Positions 40,269 to 49,701 of a stretch of DNA of 64,000 nucleotides are shown piece by piece. Source of the stretch: a bacterium (GTDB lineage: Bacteria > Patescibacteriota > Saccharimonadia > Saccharimonadales > UBA4665); assembly GCA_021833065.1 (NCBI GenBank), contig JAKBGO010000001.1:1-64000 (forward strand). Reading direction: 5' to 3'. The first letter of the stretch is position 1, and each line of letters begins with the position of its first letter. The translations under genes and the position numbers were made by a program. Under the pieces are notes generated by a model. The model saw only the letters and a program-made list of their open reading frames with translations. It made no database searches and was not told the origin of the DNA.

Positions 40269-41303
40269 AATTTGAGGTTCTTGAGTCAATCTAATGCCGG
40301 TTTTTTTATAGACGGTGTCAACAATGAAGTCTCGGAATTTAATCAAATTGGCTGTTGATGTGCCTGATTCGTTAATTATTACCAGAGGCTGTGTTTTCCA
40401 AGTAGCAAACCCGGTATTTTGATCATGGAAATCTTTTAACCCGGAATATTCAATTAACCAGGCGGCGGCAACTTTTACATTTTCAGTGTCTATTTTCCAG
40501 TGAGGGATTGCTTGATTGAGACTTTTTTGCAGACTGAAGAATTGCGAATAACTAATTGTTGGGTTGGTAAAAAAGGAGCCGTTATTCGGTATTACGGCTG
40601 GATCCGGTAGCTTAGAAGACCGAATATCAATAACCGCTCTCCTGATATTTTCGGGTGTTACTTCTGAAATGTTATTTTGGTTTAGGTAATCGGTAACTGC
40701 CGGATAAATTTTAGTTTTATCGGGAGATGATTTACTCAAGTTCAGAGTAATGGCAGAAATTAAATAGGGATTTTTCGGATTAGTTTTAAATATGCTTGAG
40801 CGATAGGCGAGTTGGCAATTTGATACCGGTATAATTTTAAATTTAAAGTCTTGTAGGTCAAACACCTCAACATTTATTAATGTCTGAGAAATCTCCTGTC
40901 CATAGGCGCCGACATTCTGGACTACTGTTGCTCCGGTCGAACCGGGTATTAAACTCAGCGATTCAATTCCCGTTAAATTCATCTGTACAGTTTTTGCCAC
41001 CACGCTGTCCCAGTTTTCACCGGCTCCGACGGTTACAAAAACGTTAGTTTCGTCTTCTTCGAAAGCTCTGAAACCGAGGATTTTATTAATAAGGACAATA
41101 CCAGCGAATCCTTCATCTTTCCAAATAACGTTACTGCCAGCGCCTATCATAATAATAGGTAAATTGTTTTTTTGAGCCAACTGAGCCGATTCTTCAAGAT
41201 CTTGTCTGGAACCTACTTCAATTAAGTAATTGGCGTTACCGCCAAGTCTCATTGTCGAATAATCTTTAAGTGATACGTTTTGTTTTACGTTAACCATTAA
41301 CAA
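40260..41303 (-). CDS. murB: UDP-N-acetylenolpyruvoylglucosamine reductase
   Basis: NYLIEV, IGAGSNVIW, SLIPGSTGATVVQNVGAYGQE, NNGSFFTNP, WLIEYSGLK. Confidence 0.95.
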   Translation of the reverse strand: MLMVNVKQNVSLKDYSTMRLGGNANYLIEVGSRQDLEESAQLAQKNNLPIIMIGAGSNVIWKDEGFAGIVLINKILGFRAFEEDETNVFVTVGAGENWDSVVAKTVQMNLTGIESLSLIPGSTGATVVQNVGAYGQEISQTLINVEVFDLQDFKFKIIPVSNCQLAYRSSIFKTNPKNPYLISAITLNLSKSSPDKTKIYPAVTDYLNQNNISEVTPENIRRAVIDIRSSKLPDPAVIPNNGSFFTNPTISYSQFFSLQKSLNQAIPHWKIDTENVKVAAAWLIEYSGLKDFHDQNTGFATWKTQPLVIINESGTSTANLIKFRDFIVDTVYKKTGIRLTQEPQILP

Positions 41304-41362
41304 TATTATATACGAAGAGAGGTATTGTTTACTTGATAGTTGTAATTTGAGATAATTAAGCT

Positions 41363-41938
41363 ATGGCAAAATCAAGTAATGAACAACCATACAGTGAGCT
41401 AGGAAATTTTATAAAGTCACATCGACAGAAAATTAACGAAAGCTTACAGGACGTTTCCAGCGCAATTGAAATCGAGCCAAGTGACTTGGAGAAGATTGAG
41501 CTCGGGCAAGATAGGCCCAGTGAAGATATTCTTATCCTGCTAATAAATCATTTCAACCTGAAAGACAACGAAGCATTGATGTTATGGAAGATGGCAAATT
41601 ATGATGATATTAGTTTATTGGAGAATATGCCCTATACAACCATTCCAAAAAATGATGTGGTTCAGGGGGCTAATATTGTCATGTTGATGCCGGTCGATGC
41701 CCGGGCAATCTATTCCGATAATTTTGAAGTTTTAGTCGGTCAAACCGGCTTGATTTTAAATTTTTCTCAGAACATGCCGAATAATCAGACTATTCCAGTC
41801 AGCAAAGTAGGTGTCAGCGTTGAGCAGGCTACTAATATCCTAAAGGCACTTCAAACCGCACTTTTAAACGTAAAATATAATTCTGAACCTAAAAGGATTA
41901 ATCCTCCCAAGAACCGTAAAGATTCAGACGATAAATAA
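41363..41938 (+). CDS. HTH (XRE-like) domain protein
   Basis: LGNFIKSHRQKINESLQDVSSAIEIEPSDLEKIELGQDRPSEDILILLINHF. Confidence 0.7.
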   Translation: MAKSSNEQPYSELGNFIKSHRQKINESLQDVSSAIEIEPSDLEKIELGQDRPSEDILILLINHFNLKDNEALMLWKMANYDDISLLENMPYTTIPKNDVVQGANIVMLMPVDARAIYSDNFEVLVGQTGLILNFSQNMPNNQTIPVSKVGVSVEQATNILKALQTALLNVKYNSEPKRINPPKNRKDSDDK

Positions 41939-41944
41939 TTTTAA

Positions 41945-42523
41945 ATGACTGCCCGCACCCACGATGTTGCAGCTATTACGTTTCTGGGACTGGTTTTTGT
42001 CGCATCACCGCTTCAGAAAATCTCGATAACAACATTCTTGCTTTGTGTATTATTTAACCAGATAGGAGGGGTTTTACCTGACATTGATCAACCGACGGCA
42101 CCGCTCTGGAAGAACTTACCGATTTCCCGGCCAATCGGCAGGATAGTGGACAAAACGCTGCTAGGCGGGCATCGTTTTATAACACATTCATTACTGGGTT
42201 TATTTATTTTTAGTTTACTTCTTTCATTGCTTTTCGGGTTGTTTAAGTCTACAAGTATAAATTTTAATCTTGTGCTGGTATCTTTTTTTATCGGGTATTT
42301 ATCGCATCTAGTCATGGATAGCTTCACGAAAGAAGGGGTGCCATGGTTATTACCAATAACAAAAAAGATCGGTTTCCCACCGCTTAAAAAAATGCGCATT
42401 ACAACGGGTTCATGGGTTGAACACTTAGTTGTTCTACCATTGTTAGTTATTTTTAGTCTTTTATTACTGACCAATAACTATAATTTATTACTAAATTTTT
42501 TCAGGAATTACCTGATTAGGTAA
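41945..42523 (+). CDS. YdjM/DUF457-like membrane metal-dependent hydrolase
   Basis: GGVLPDIDQPTAPLW, HRFITHSLLG, GYLSHLVMDSFTKEGVPWLLP. Confidence 0.82.
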   Translation: MTARTHDVAAITFLGLVFVASPLQKISITTFLLCVLFNQIGGVLPDIDQPTAPLWKNLPISRPIGRIVDKTLLGGHRFITHSLLGLFIFSLLLSLLFGLFKSTSINFNLVLVSFFIGYLSHLVMDSFTKEGVPWLLPITKKIGFPPLKKMRITTGSWVEHLVVLPLLVIFSLLLLTNNYNLLLNFFRNYLIR

Positions 42524-42594
42524 AAAGTACTTGTTTTTTTGAAATTTTAGTTTAATACTTATGGATATAAGGATTAAAAAGGGGAAAATAAAAA

Positions 42595-42894
42595 ATGGTA
42601 CATTTATACATCTATAGTTTCTTGGCAGGATTGTTTGCAGCCAATGGTCTGCCAAATTTTGTAGCCGGTATTTTAGGTAAGAAACACTATACACCGTTTG
42701 GTGATTCATCTTCGGCAGCTGTTAACGTAGTTTGGGGATGGGTGAATTTTGTAGTGGCAGCTATGCTTCTTTATTACGCCGGAGTTCATGCTCATCTTCT
42801 CAGGGCTTTTGGCCTTTTTGCACTAGGAGCACTACTTGGTGGCCTGTTGGTAGCTTACATTTCCACTAAAAACACCAAGCCCGCTAAAAAATAG
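42595..42894 (+). CDS. Hypothetical small membrane protein
   Basis: Multi-TM 99-aa ORF. Confidence 0.6.
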   Translation: MVHLYIYSFLAGLFAANGLPNFVAGILGKKHYTPFGDSSSAAVNVVWGWVNFVVAAMLLYYAGVHAHLLRAFGLFALGALLGGLLVAYISTKNTKPAKK

Positions 42895-42899
42895 TTGAA

Positions 42900-43733
42900 T
42901 TAAGCGTTTAGTTTGATCATTTCCAGACAGCCGTATACTACGGCTTCTTCGGGCTTGTTAGCCTGTATTAGCCGTGGTCTTGGTATGGCTGTGTCCAGTT
43001 CTTTGGCTATAGACTGATTGAGATATCTGGAGTATTTGTCGAAGAAAGTACCGATACTACCTCCAAATGTTATGACTTCGGGCTGTATTACTGGAACAAT
43101 TGTCAGCAATCCTTTGGCAATATTTTCAGCGATTTCTTTCCAGATGGACTCATCCTTAATTTCTCTGGCAAACATCCCGTAGGTTTCTACAATTGATTTA
43201 CCTGAGGCAAATTTTTCCCACTCAATTTTTTGTCCGTTGTGATCTAAAATGATTTTTCCGGGCTCAAAGCTGGCAAGCTGGCTGTCCATCTGCTGGTTAA
43301 CATAAAATGAGCCGCCGATTCCGGTTGAAATGGTCAAATACATTAAACGACTGAAACTATCTTTAAAATATGTTGACTCATATAGACCCGCCAGATTGGC
43401 GTCGTTCCCGATAAAAACAGGCTTCGAATAGATTTTATGTAAATCGATTACCGGGTTTGTATTCTCCCAAGATAAATTAACTCCCCCGTGAATGATCTCA
43501 CCGCTTAGTGAATTAACTATACCGGGCATTGCAATACCGATATAGTCAAAATCATAGAACGCTAGATTATCGATGGCTTTCTTTAAATCTTTAAGAAAAT
43601 GGTGGTAACTACTGTTAGTGACAATCTTGGTTTTACCGATTAATTTATAGTTGTGATTAAATAAGGCAACTAGAGTTTTAGTCCCACCAACATCTATCGT
43701 TAAATACATTAGCTTTATTCTAACAAAAACCAA
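42900..43733 (-). CDS. ROK-family sugar kinase
   Basis: LTIDVGGTKTLVALF, GIAMPGIV, FIGNDANLAGL, LTISTGIGGSFYV. Confidence 0.88.
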   Translation of the reverse strand: MVFVRIKLMYLTIDVGGTKTLVALFNHNYKLIGKTKIVTNSSYHHFLKDLKKAIDNLAFYDFDYIGIAMPGIVNSLSGEIIHGGVNLSWENTNPVIDLHKIYSKPVFIGNDANLAGLYESTYFKDSFSRLMYLTISTGIGGSFYVNQQMDSQLASFEPGKIILDHNGQKIEWEKFASGKSIVETYGMFAREIKDESIWKEIAENIAKGLLTIVPVIQPEVITFGGSIGTFFDKYSRYLNQSIAKELDTAIPRPRLIQANKPEEAVVYGCLEMIKLNA

Positions 43734-43778
43734 TCTGTTAGGAAAATATAAATTAAGTTATAATTAAATTTATTATTT

Positions 43779-43855
43779 GCACCCGTAGCTCAGTGGATTA
43801 GAGTGTCTGGCTTCGAACCAGAAGGTCGCAGGTTCGAATCCTGCCGGGTGTACCA
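43779..43855 (+). tRNA. tRNA-Arg(TCG)
   Basis: GCACCCGTAGCTCAGTGGATTAGAGTGTCTGGCTTCGAACCAGAAGG...CGGGTGTACCA. Confidence 0.96.
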
Positions 43856-43942
43856 TCAATACTTTTTCAAATTTTGTCTCTGTTTTTGTATTTCTAAATA
43901 TTTAGCGATTTTACCAATTTAGAGCATTTACTTCTTAAAATC

Positions 43943-43960
43943 GGTTCGAATCCTGTCAGG
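43943..43960 (+). repeat. Imperfect duplicate of the tRNA-Arg T-arm/3' segment
   Basis: GGTTCGAATCCTGTCAGG vs GGTTCGAATCCTGCCGGG in tRNA-Arg(TCG), 16/18 identical. Confidence 0.75.
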
Positions 43961-44014
43961 ACAATTCTCAAAAATTCACAACAAATCTTTCCAATGTCAT
44001 AAAATCGTGGCGAT

Positions 44015-44054
44015 TTGACATATGTTACACTTTTGGTGTACACTAAAAGTGTAA
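44015..44054 (+). promoter_or_regulatory. TA promoter with ~30-bp palindromic operator
   Basis: TTGACA at 44015-44020; TTACACTTTTGGTGTACACTAAAAGTGTAA at 44025-44054, 28/30 symmetric. Confidence 0.75.
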
Positions 44055-44070
44055 TTTAAAGGATAAAACC

Positions 44071-44343
44071 ATGACAACTACTACAGCTAAAAAATTAAGG
44101 GATAATCTTAGTGAATACCTCGATAGACTACAAAGAGGTGAAGAAATTGTCATCATACGCCACTCAGAAATTATCGGTGTTCTCAAGCCTGCACAAAACT
44201 TACATACTAATAATGGCTCTGCCTTGGCGGCAATGTTTAATCGAAACAAAGATTTTTTCAGTAGCAATAAAGCTAAAGTTAACGCATCAATACCTACCGA
44301 GGAAATATATCATCACTCTCTGGACGAGTCGTATCAGCAATGA
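44071..44343 (+). CDS. Phd/YefM-family antitoxin
   Basis: TTTTAKKLRDNLSEYLDRLQRGEEIVIIRHSEIIGVLKP. Confidence 0.88.
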   Translation: MTTTTAKKLRDNLSEYLDRLQRGEEIVIIRHSEIIGVLKPAQNLHTNNGSALAAMFNRNKDFFSSNKAKVNASIPTEEIYHHSLDESYQQ

Positions 44344-44723
44344 AACGTACACTAGTAGATGCAAATGTTTTGCTTGAAATTCTATTTGCCCGTAAGCGTT
44401 CAGACGCATCTCAGAAATTACTCAGTGATCCGGAAAAAGAGTATGCAATCAGTGCATTAACTCTTCATATTATTTGGTACATGGCTGAACGTTACAAATT
44501 ATCGGCAGAGTATATAAACGACATGCTATCGGTACTTACAGTCTTACCCTTGAGTAATCAAGTCATTGCACTCGCCAATAAGCGCTATGATAATAAGGAT
44601 TTTGAAGACTGCTTACAGGCAGCTTGTGCAGAGGAAAACGACTGCCAAGAAATAATCACCATTGACAAGCATTTTCGAGAATACAGTCATACATCATTGC
44701 CAGTTATTATTGTTAAATCATGA
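44340..44723 (+). CDS. PIN-domain toxin
   Basis: TLVDANVLLEILF, DFEDCLQAACAEENDCQEIITID; ATGA overlap with the antitoxin. Confidence 0.85.
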   Translation: MKRTLVDANVLLEILFARKRSDASQKLLSDPEKEYAISALTLHIIWYMAERYKLSAEYINDMLSVLTVLPLSNQVIALANKRYDNKDFEDCLQAACAEENDCQEIITIDKHFREYSHTSLPVIIVKS

Positions 44724-45031
44724 AACATTTCAATAAGTTAGTCAGAGATAGAATACCGGAAATTATCCGGGCAGATGGAAAAAACCCTGTTACCCATATA
44801 ATTACAGAAGACCAGGAATACTTGGAAAAATTATATGAAAAGGATATTGAAGAAAGCGAAGAACTTCGGCAGAATCCAAGTCTTGAAGAGCTAGTAGATA
44901 AACTCGAGGTCTTATTAGCAATTGGAAAAGTCTTGGGGTTTAGCCCCGAAGATATAGAACAGGCACGACTTAAAAAAGCTGATGAGAGAGGAGCTTTTAA
45001 TAAGCGTATCTTTCTTGAAAGAACTGATTAA
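44720..45031 (+). CDS. MazG-like/PRA-PH-like nucleotide pyrophosphohydrolase
   Basis: NKLVRDRIPEII, EESEEL...EELVDKLEVLLAIGK, KADERGAFNKRIFL. Confidence 0.85.
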   Translation: MKHFNKLVRDRIPEIIRADGKNPVTHIITEDQEYLEKLYEKDIEESEELRQNPSLEELVDKLEVLLAIGKVLGFSPEDIEQARLKKADERGAFNKRIFLERTD

Positions 45032-45096
45032 TCATAGTGCCTGTAATTTTAAATACAATTTAACAATTTGATCATTGTCACGTATTATTTATTCAA

Positions 45097-46224
45097 ATGG
45101 AAATCGCTCAAAATAATCAAAACGATACTCCAAGTAACCATAATCCTGAGACTAATTTAGATAACCCGGACGGTTTTTCGGATTCTTCCAAACCACCTGC
45201 CATCAATCAGAAAAACAAGACTCGCCATATCGTTTTATTAACCTTAATTATTTTACTGATTATTACTGTTTTTAGTTTTATTTTCGTATTTCTTTACAAT
45301 AATTACTCACACTCAAACAATAAGAAAAATGTAGTTACGATAAATGACCAAACCAATACCAAAGCCCCAAGCGCTACAAACGATAATGTTTGGAAATCCA
45401 GTGTCAATCCAGCTTCGCTACCATTGGGGGATGGACACGTCTCGAGCTCTCCTATGGTGGGTTATGTGGATTCTTGCACTACGAATTTCAAGGCCAATGG
45501 TGCATCTCATTCCGGTTCATGGATAAATAGTTCTAATAACACTTGGAACTCCGAGACTAAACCATCCGTAGAAGGATCCATAAACTGGCCTAGTGCCAGC
45601 TACTCAGTTTCCACTAACGGCTCTTACCGTACCATATTAACCAATGATCTACCAATGAATGAACCGACCGGACTTTTCCCTATCTCACTTACTGATCCGG
45701 CTTATTTATATGACCACAATCCCAATTCAATAGTTGCACAAAACATCGACTATGTGTTGCCTTTAAATCCGAGTGCGTCATCCGTACCAAATTGCACCGG
45801 ATTAGGCCCGATTGGAGTATTGAATGACGGAGTACTGTTATTTAATGCTCTTGATGCTTCCGGTAGAGACGCTGTTGCTCATGAAATTCAAGACCTCTGT
45901 AACGGACACCCTGATGGCAACAACCAATATCATTATCACGATATATCGATATGCATAATGAAGCAAGCTACCGGTCAATCTACTCTTGTTGGATATGCTT
46001 TGGATGGGTACGGAATCTATGTGGAGCGAGATAAAAACGGCAATCTTCCCACTAATTCAGACCTGGATGCTTGTCACGGCCGGGTCAGCGCTGTTATGTG
46101 GAACGGGAAAATGACCGATATATATCACTATGATGCGACACTGGAATATCCCTACACAATTGGATGTTTTCACGGCACCCCGATAAACACTACTCACAAC
46201 TCGAATAAGCCAATCCATCCGTAA
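45097..46224 (+). CDS. YHYH-domain membrane-anchored extracytoplasmic protein
   Basis: One TM; QYHYHDISICIMKQATGQSTLVGYALDGYGIYVERDKNG. Confidence 0.8.
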   Translation: MEIAQNNQNDTPSNHNPETNLDNPDGFSDSSKPPAINQKNKTRHIVLLTLIILLIITVFSFIFVFLYNNYSHSNNKKNVVTINDQTNTKAPSATNDNVWKSSVNPASLPLGDGHVSSSPMVGYVDSCTTNFKANGASHSGSWINSSNNTWNSETKPSVEGSINWPSASYSVSTNGSYRTILTNDLPMNEPTGLFPISLTDPAYLYDHNPNSIVAQNIDYVLPLNPSASSVPNCTGLGPIGVLNDGVLLFNALDASGRDAVAHEIQDLCNGHPDGNNQYHYHDISICIMKQATGQSTLVGYALDGYGIYVERDKNGNLPTNSDLDACHGRVSAVMWNGKMTDIYHYDATLEYPYTIGCFHGTPINTTHNSNKPIHP

Positions 46225-46262
46225 CTTTTTAAGCTTAAGAATGATGTGCTAAGATAGATTGA

Positions 46263-46619
46263 ATGACCGTGTTACTTTATATTCTAATCGGCCTAGTGTC
46301 GGGTGCATTGACAGCTATTGTTGGTACCGGCGCCGGTCTGATAATAATCCCGGCCCTTATATTCTTTGCTAATTTTACTACTAAAACTGCCATTGGCACC
46401 TCGTTAGCACTATTGTTGCCACCTGTCGGTATTTTTGCTGCCTACACTTATTGGCGTCATGGAGCTGTCAATATTAAAGCGGGAATATTCATAATACTGG
46501 GATTTTTAGTCGGAAGCTTTATTATGGCAAAATTTGCCACTAATCTACCAACTCAAATTTTATCTAGAATATTTGGTGTTGCGGCAATTGCCATAGGCGT
46601 AAAAATGCTATTTTTTTAA
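46263..46619 (+). CDS. Half-size TauE/SafE-like permease
   Basis: GLVSGALTAIVGTGAGLIIIPALIFF, TKTAIGTSLALLLPPVGIFAAYTYWRHG. Confidence 0.8.
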   Translation: MTVLLYILIGLVSGALTAIVGTGAGLIIIPALIFFANFTTKTAIGTSLALLLPPVGIFAAYTYWRHGAVNIKAGIFIILGFLVGSFIMAKFATNLPTQILSRIFGVAAIAIGVKMLFF

Positions 46620-46627
46620 TTTTTATC

Positions 46628-47206
46628 ATGAAAAAACTAATCCTGGCATCAGGTTCACCAAGCAGAAGAGAGATTCTTCTTAAGGCCGGTTATGACTTTG
46701 ATGTCGATCCTAGCAATTATGAAGAAGACATGTCGTTAAAAATGACTCCTAGTAAACTTGCCGTTTATTTATCTAAAGGTAAGGCAGATGATGTGGTACC
46801 AAGACATAGCAATTCGGTTATATTGGCGGCAGATAGTTTCGCCGTGTTTGATGATAAGGTTCTAGGAAAGCCACATACGACTCAAAAAGCCAGGGAAATG
46901 CTTTTGATGTTGAGCGGCAAGACTCACTTATTCATAACAGGATATACCGTAGTAGATTCCGATAATCTGGAAGCCTTTTCAAATTATGTTGAAACTAAGG
47001 TTTATTTTAATAATTTATCAGCTGATGTCATCGAGAGATATATTGAAGAAGAAAATGTACTTGAAGTTGCCGGTGCTTATAAAATACAGGGACTTGGCCA
47101 GAAACTAATCGAAAAATTAGAGGGAGATCTAGAAAATGTCAGTGGATTGCCTATTCGAGAAATTTCAACTACTTTAGGAAATTTCGGCATATCGCCAAAA
47201 ATGTAG
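46628..47206 (+). CDS. maf: Maf-like nucleotide pyrophosphatase
   Basis: KLILASGSPSRREILLKAGYDFDVDPSNYEE, LAADSFAVFDDKVLGKP. Confidence 0.93.
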   Translation: MKKLILASGSPSRREILLKAGYDFDVDPSNYEEDMSLKMTPSKLAVYLSKGKADDVVPRHSNSVILAADSFAVFDDKVLGKPHTTQKAREMLLMLSGKTHLFITGYTVVDSDNLEAFSNYVETKVYFNNLSADVIERYIEEENVLEVAGAYKIQGLGQKLIEKLEGDLENVSGLPIREISTTLGNFGISPKM

Positions 47207-47248
47207 TGGTAAATACTAATTGACTAATTTACAAATGTATGGTATATT

Positions 47249-47746
47249 ATGTTTATCATGCAACAAGAAACAATAAAATCAAATACAGAACTAGATCAAA
47301 AAATTAATAAAATAGCCTCAGAGCAAAGGATTTTCGGCTTAAGGTGGGGAAACATCTACTACGAGCAAAATCAACCAGATGCAGCCGAGATAGCTCTCAG
47401 AAATCCGGCTGTTTATCTTAATGAAGGTCACCCTGGAAGGCTAACCGAATCCCTCAAGAAAGAATGGTTTGATTTGCTAGACTACGGTACCGAATTGATT
47501 AGACAGATTGGTGAGAATGAGAATGATTGGGCACCGGGTACTACACCGATTGAAAAAATCCAAAGTTTTGTTCGAGATGGCAAAATACCTGAAAGATTTA
47601 AAGGAAGTATATCGGATATAATTATCTGGTCATCCGATTTATTCTCAAGGTCATTACACGAAGTACCGGGTAACCTGGACTATTATCAGGGAAACACGAC
47701 TGCTATGGACAGTTGGTCTAAGAGATATTTAGTTAGACAAGACTAG
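47249..47746 (+). CDS. Hypothetical protein
   Basis: 165-aa ORF; no recognised family. Confidence 0.55.
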   Translation: MFIMQQETIKSNTELDQKINKIASEQRIFGLRWGNIYYEQNQPDAAEIALRNPAVYLNEGHPGRLTESLKKEWFDLLDYGTELIRQIGENENDWAPGTTPIEKIQSFVRDGKIPERFKGSISDIIIWSSDLFSRSLHEVPGNLDYYQGNTTAMDSWSKRYLVRQD

Positions 47747-47889
47747 TTTTTTTTAAACTAATTTTAATTTGAAATTATTACAAATATTAACCTAATTAGG
47801 GTGCTATTATTTTGCAAAAATCCGGTGAGTTTATTGCGTAAGAATCCTCTAAACGCAGATTAATTATTTACATTAATGCTTGGATATAT

Positions 47890-49164
47890 CTATGGCTGAT
47901 ATGTGCACAAGTCCCAATTTTTGTAAGTACCGCCGTACATGCTTGGACAGGATTGCCTGGTTACAATAACCAAGTTTCTTTGATTGTTTAAAAACTTATT
48001 TTGCGATGTTTTGACTTGGTTTGCATTTACATCGAACAATAGTAATCCTGTAGCTGACCAGTATGATCCTGAGTAGTAATTGCCATTTATTATGTTATCT
48101 CTGGCCGAACCTGACGCACCCCAAGCAAATTCAATACCATTTTGAGCTACATTTTGCTGTGGTCCTCCACCGATTATGGCGTCGTTGTTAAACGAAACAG
48201 TTGTGTTTGCTTGAGTGGCCGATAAACCATTTTTAAAATAGTTAGAAACAGTCGTATTGCTAACATTTCCAGTGGCGCCGGAAGTAAAGTATATACCAAA
48301 GTAACTGTTATCAATTGTTGAGTCACTTATATCAACGTTTTTAGCACTATGTCCGTCGACCAAAATACCGTACTTGGACGCATTGACTATGCTACTATTA
48401 CCTTTTACCGTACCCGGAGTTGAGAAGTATATACCGACATCGCACCCAGATGCATCTAGATTACCCTGAAATTCGCTTGGGTTAACTAGTGCAGCGCTAA
48501 GTTCAGTAGAGTCGCTTGTTGTTACTTGAGTACACTCTGGCTGTGATAGTTTGACATTTCCTAGAGCAGGACCGTAAGCAGTGTATGTCAGACTAGTAAA
48601 TGTTAGCGTGGTTGAGTCGGAAGCCGCTGTGAAATCATATGTATTTGTCTCCCACATCATATTTCCCTCTGTGTTGTTTTTTGTTTCCGTATTAAAATAG
48701 TAATCTTTGGCACTACTGTTTCCTGCAACTACCTCAAGTGTTTTGGTGCCGCGAGTACCGTCCGGGTTACCAGATAGATCAAATGTTACTTCATACGATC
48801 TGCCGGGTAGAGTAGAAAAAGTTTGACTAATACTACCCGCATCGTTTCCACTCATATCTAAGCTTCTGGTCGTGCCTGTCGGAGCCTTCCAGTAGGTGCC
48901 TATATAATCTACACTACCGGATGTAACAGTCCAGTACGGTATGCTAGTTGAATCACCACTAGTTAGCGTTTTGTATGGACCCGGATTAATAGCTGATGAA
49001 AAATCACCATTTTGAAAGTCCGGAAAAGTTGTCGCGTTTGTTAGCCCAAATGTAAGAAAAGATAACCCGACTCCACCGGAAAGTAGGCCGATTATAGAAA
49101 TTATAATTAGGGTTTTGGTTTTGAATTTTTGTACACCTTTTTGAATACTGTACTTATAACTCAT
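47890..49164 (-). CDS. Choice-of-anchor-like plus parallel beta-helix surface protein
   Basis: N-terminal TM/signal; FQNGDFS...SIPYWTVTSGSVDYIG...GSISQTFSTLPGRSYEVTFDLSGN; repeats such as KYGILVDGHSAKNVDISDSTIDNSYFGIYFTSG. Confidence 0.75.
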   Translation of the reverse strand: MSYKYSIQKGVQKFKTKTLIIISIIGLLSGGVGLSFLTFGLTNATTFPDFQNGDFSSAINPGPYKTLTSGDSTSIPYWTVTSGSVDYIGTYWKAPTGTTRSLDMSGNDAGSISQTFSTLPGRSYEVTFDLSGNPDGTRGTKTLEVVAGNSSAKDYYFNTETKNNTEGNMMWETNTYDFTAASDSTTLTFTSLTYTAYGPALGNVKLSQPECTQVTTSDSTELSAALVNPSEFQGNLDASGCDVGIYFSTPGTVKGNSSIVNASKYGILVDGHSAKNVDISDSTIDNSYFGIYFTSGATGNVSNTTVSNYFKNGLSATQANTTVSFNNDAIIGGGPQQNVAQNGIEFAWGASGSARDNIINGNYYSGSYWSATGLLLFDVNANQVKTSQNKFLNNQRNLVIVTRQSCPSMYGGTYKNWDLCTYQP

Positions 49165-49264
49165 AACTCCTCCTTGGTTTACATTTTTAGTATAAACCCG
49201 TAAACCCTGCTACATTAAAAAAACAACACTAATGAACTGTTAATGTTAGTTGCGTTTCTCTTGA

Positions 49265-49444
49265 CTAATTTTTATCGTTCTTAATTAGATAGTTTATCGA
49301 AATATAAAATACCAATATAGATAACAGACCGGTCAGCACCTGAGCAAAACTAGTCCTTTCACCCGGCTTAAACAGATCGTGGAAGAAGCTAAAGTCCACA
49401 AAAATGAAACCAACTACCAAAACCAGATGAATTAGTCTGTCCAT
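49265..49444 (-). CDS. 59-aa small membrane protein (missed by ORF track)
   Basis: Read directly: MDRLIHLVLVVGFIFVDFSFFHDLFKPGERTSFAQVLTGLLSILVFYISINYLIKNDKN*. Confidence 0.5.
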   Translation of the reverse strand: MDRLIHLVLVVGFIFVDFSFFHDLFKPGERTSFAQVLTGLLSILVFYISINYLIKNDKN

Positions 49445-49479
49445 AACTTCATTTTACGCTTTTATTTATTTTATAACTA

Positions 49480-49701
49480 TTATTTATAAACTTTCCGAGC
49501 AATAGTTGCCGACAACCAGCCGATTACCCATCCACAAAAAACATAAAACGCGGCGTGGTTTTTGGTTTTAATATGAAACGTAAAACCTATTAGAAATAAA
49601 ATTGCCCAGACTATAAAACAAGCAATACTATAGCCCGTGTAAGTATTAAATTTCTTCATTAAACTATTCCTTTCTTTTGATTGTAAAAGAGCCCAGAACA
49701 A
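49480..49701 (-). CDS. Small 2-TM membrane protein
   Basis: Hydrophobic ORF; likely ATG start within the ORF. Confidence 0.5.
   Translation of the reverse strand: MFWALLQSKERNSLMKKFNTYTGYSIACFIVWAILFLIGFTFHIKTKNHAAFYVFCGWVIGWLSATIARKVYK

Noticed and set aside
43943-43960. Functional second tRNA at the tRNA-Arg T-arm duplicate
   Set aside because: No complete acceptor stem or D-arm can be folded; only the T-arm segment is well preserved.
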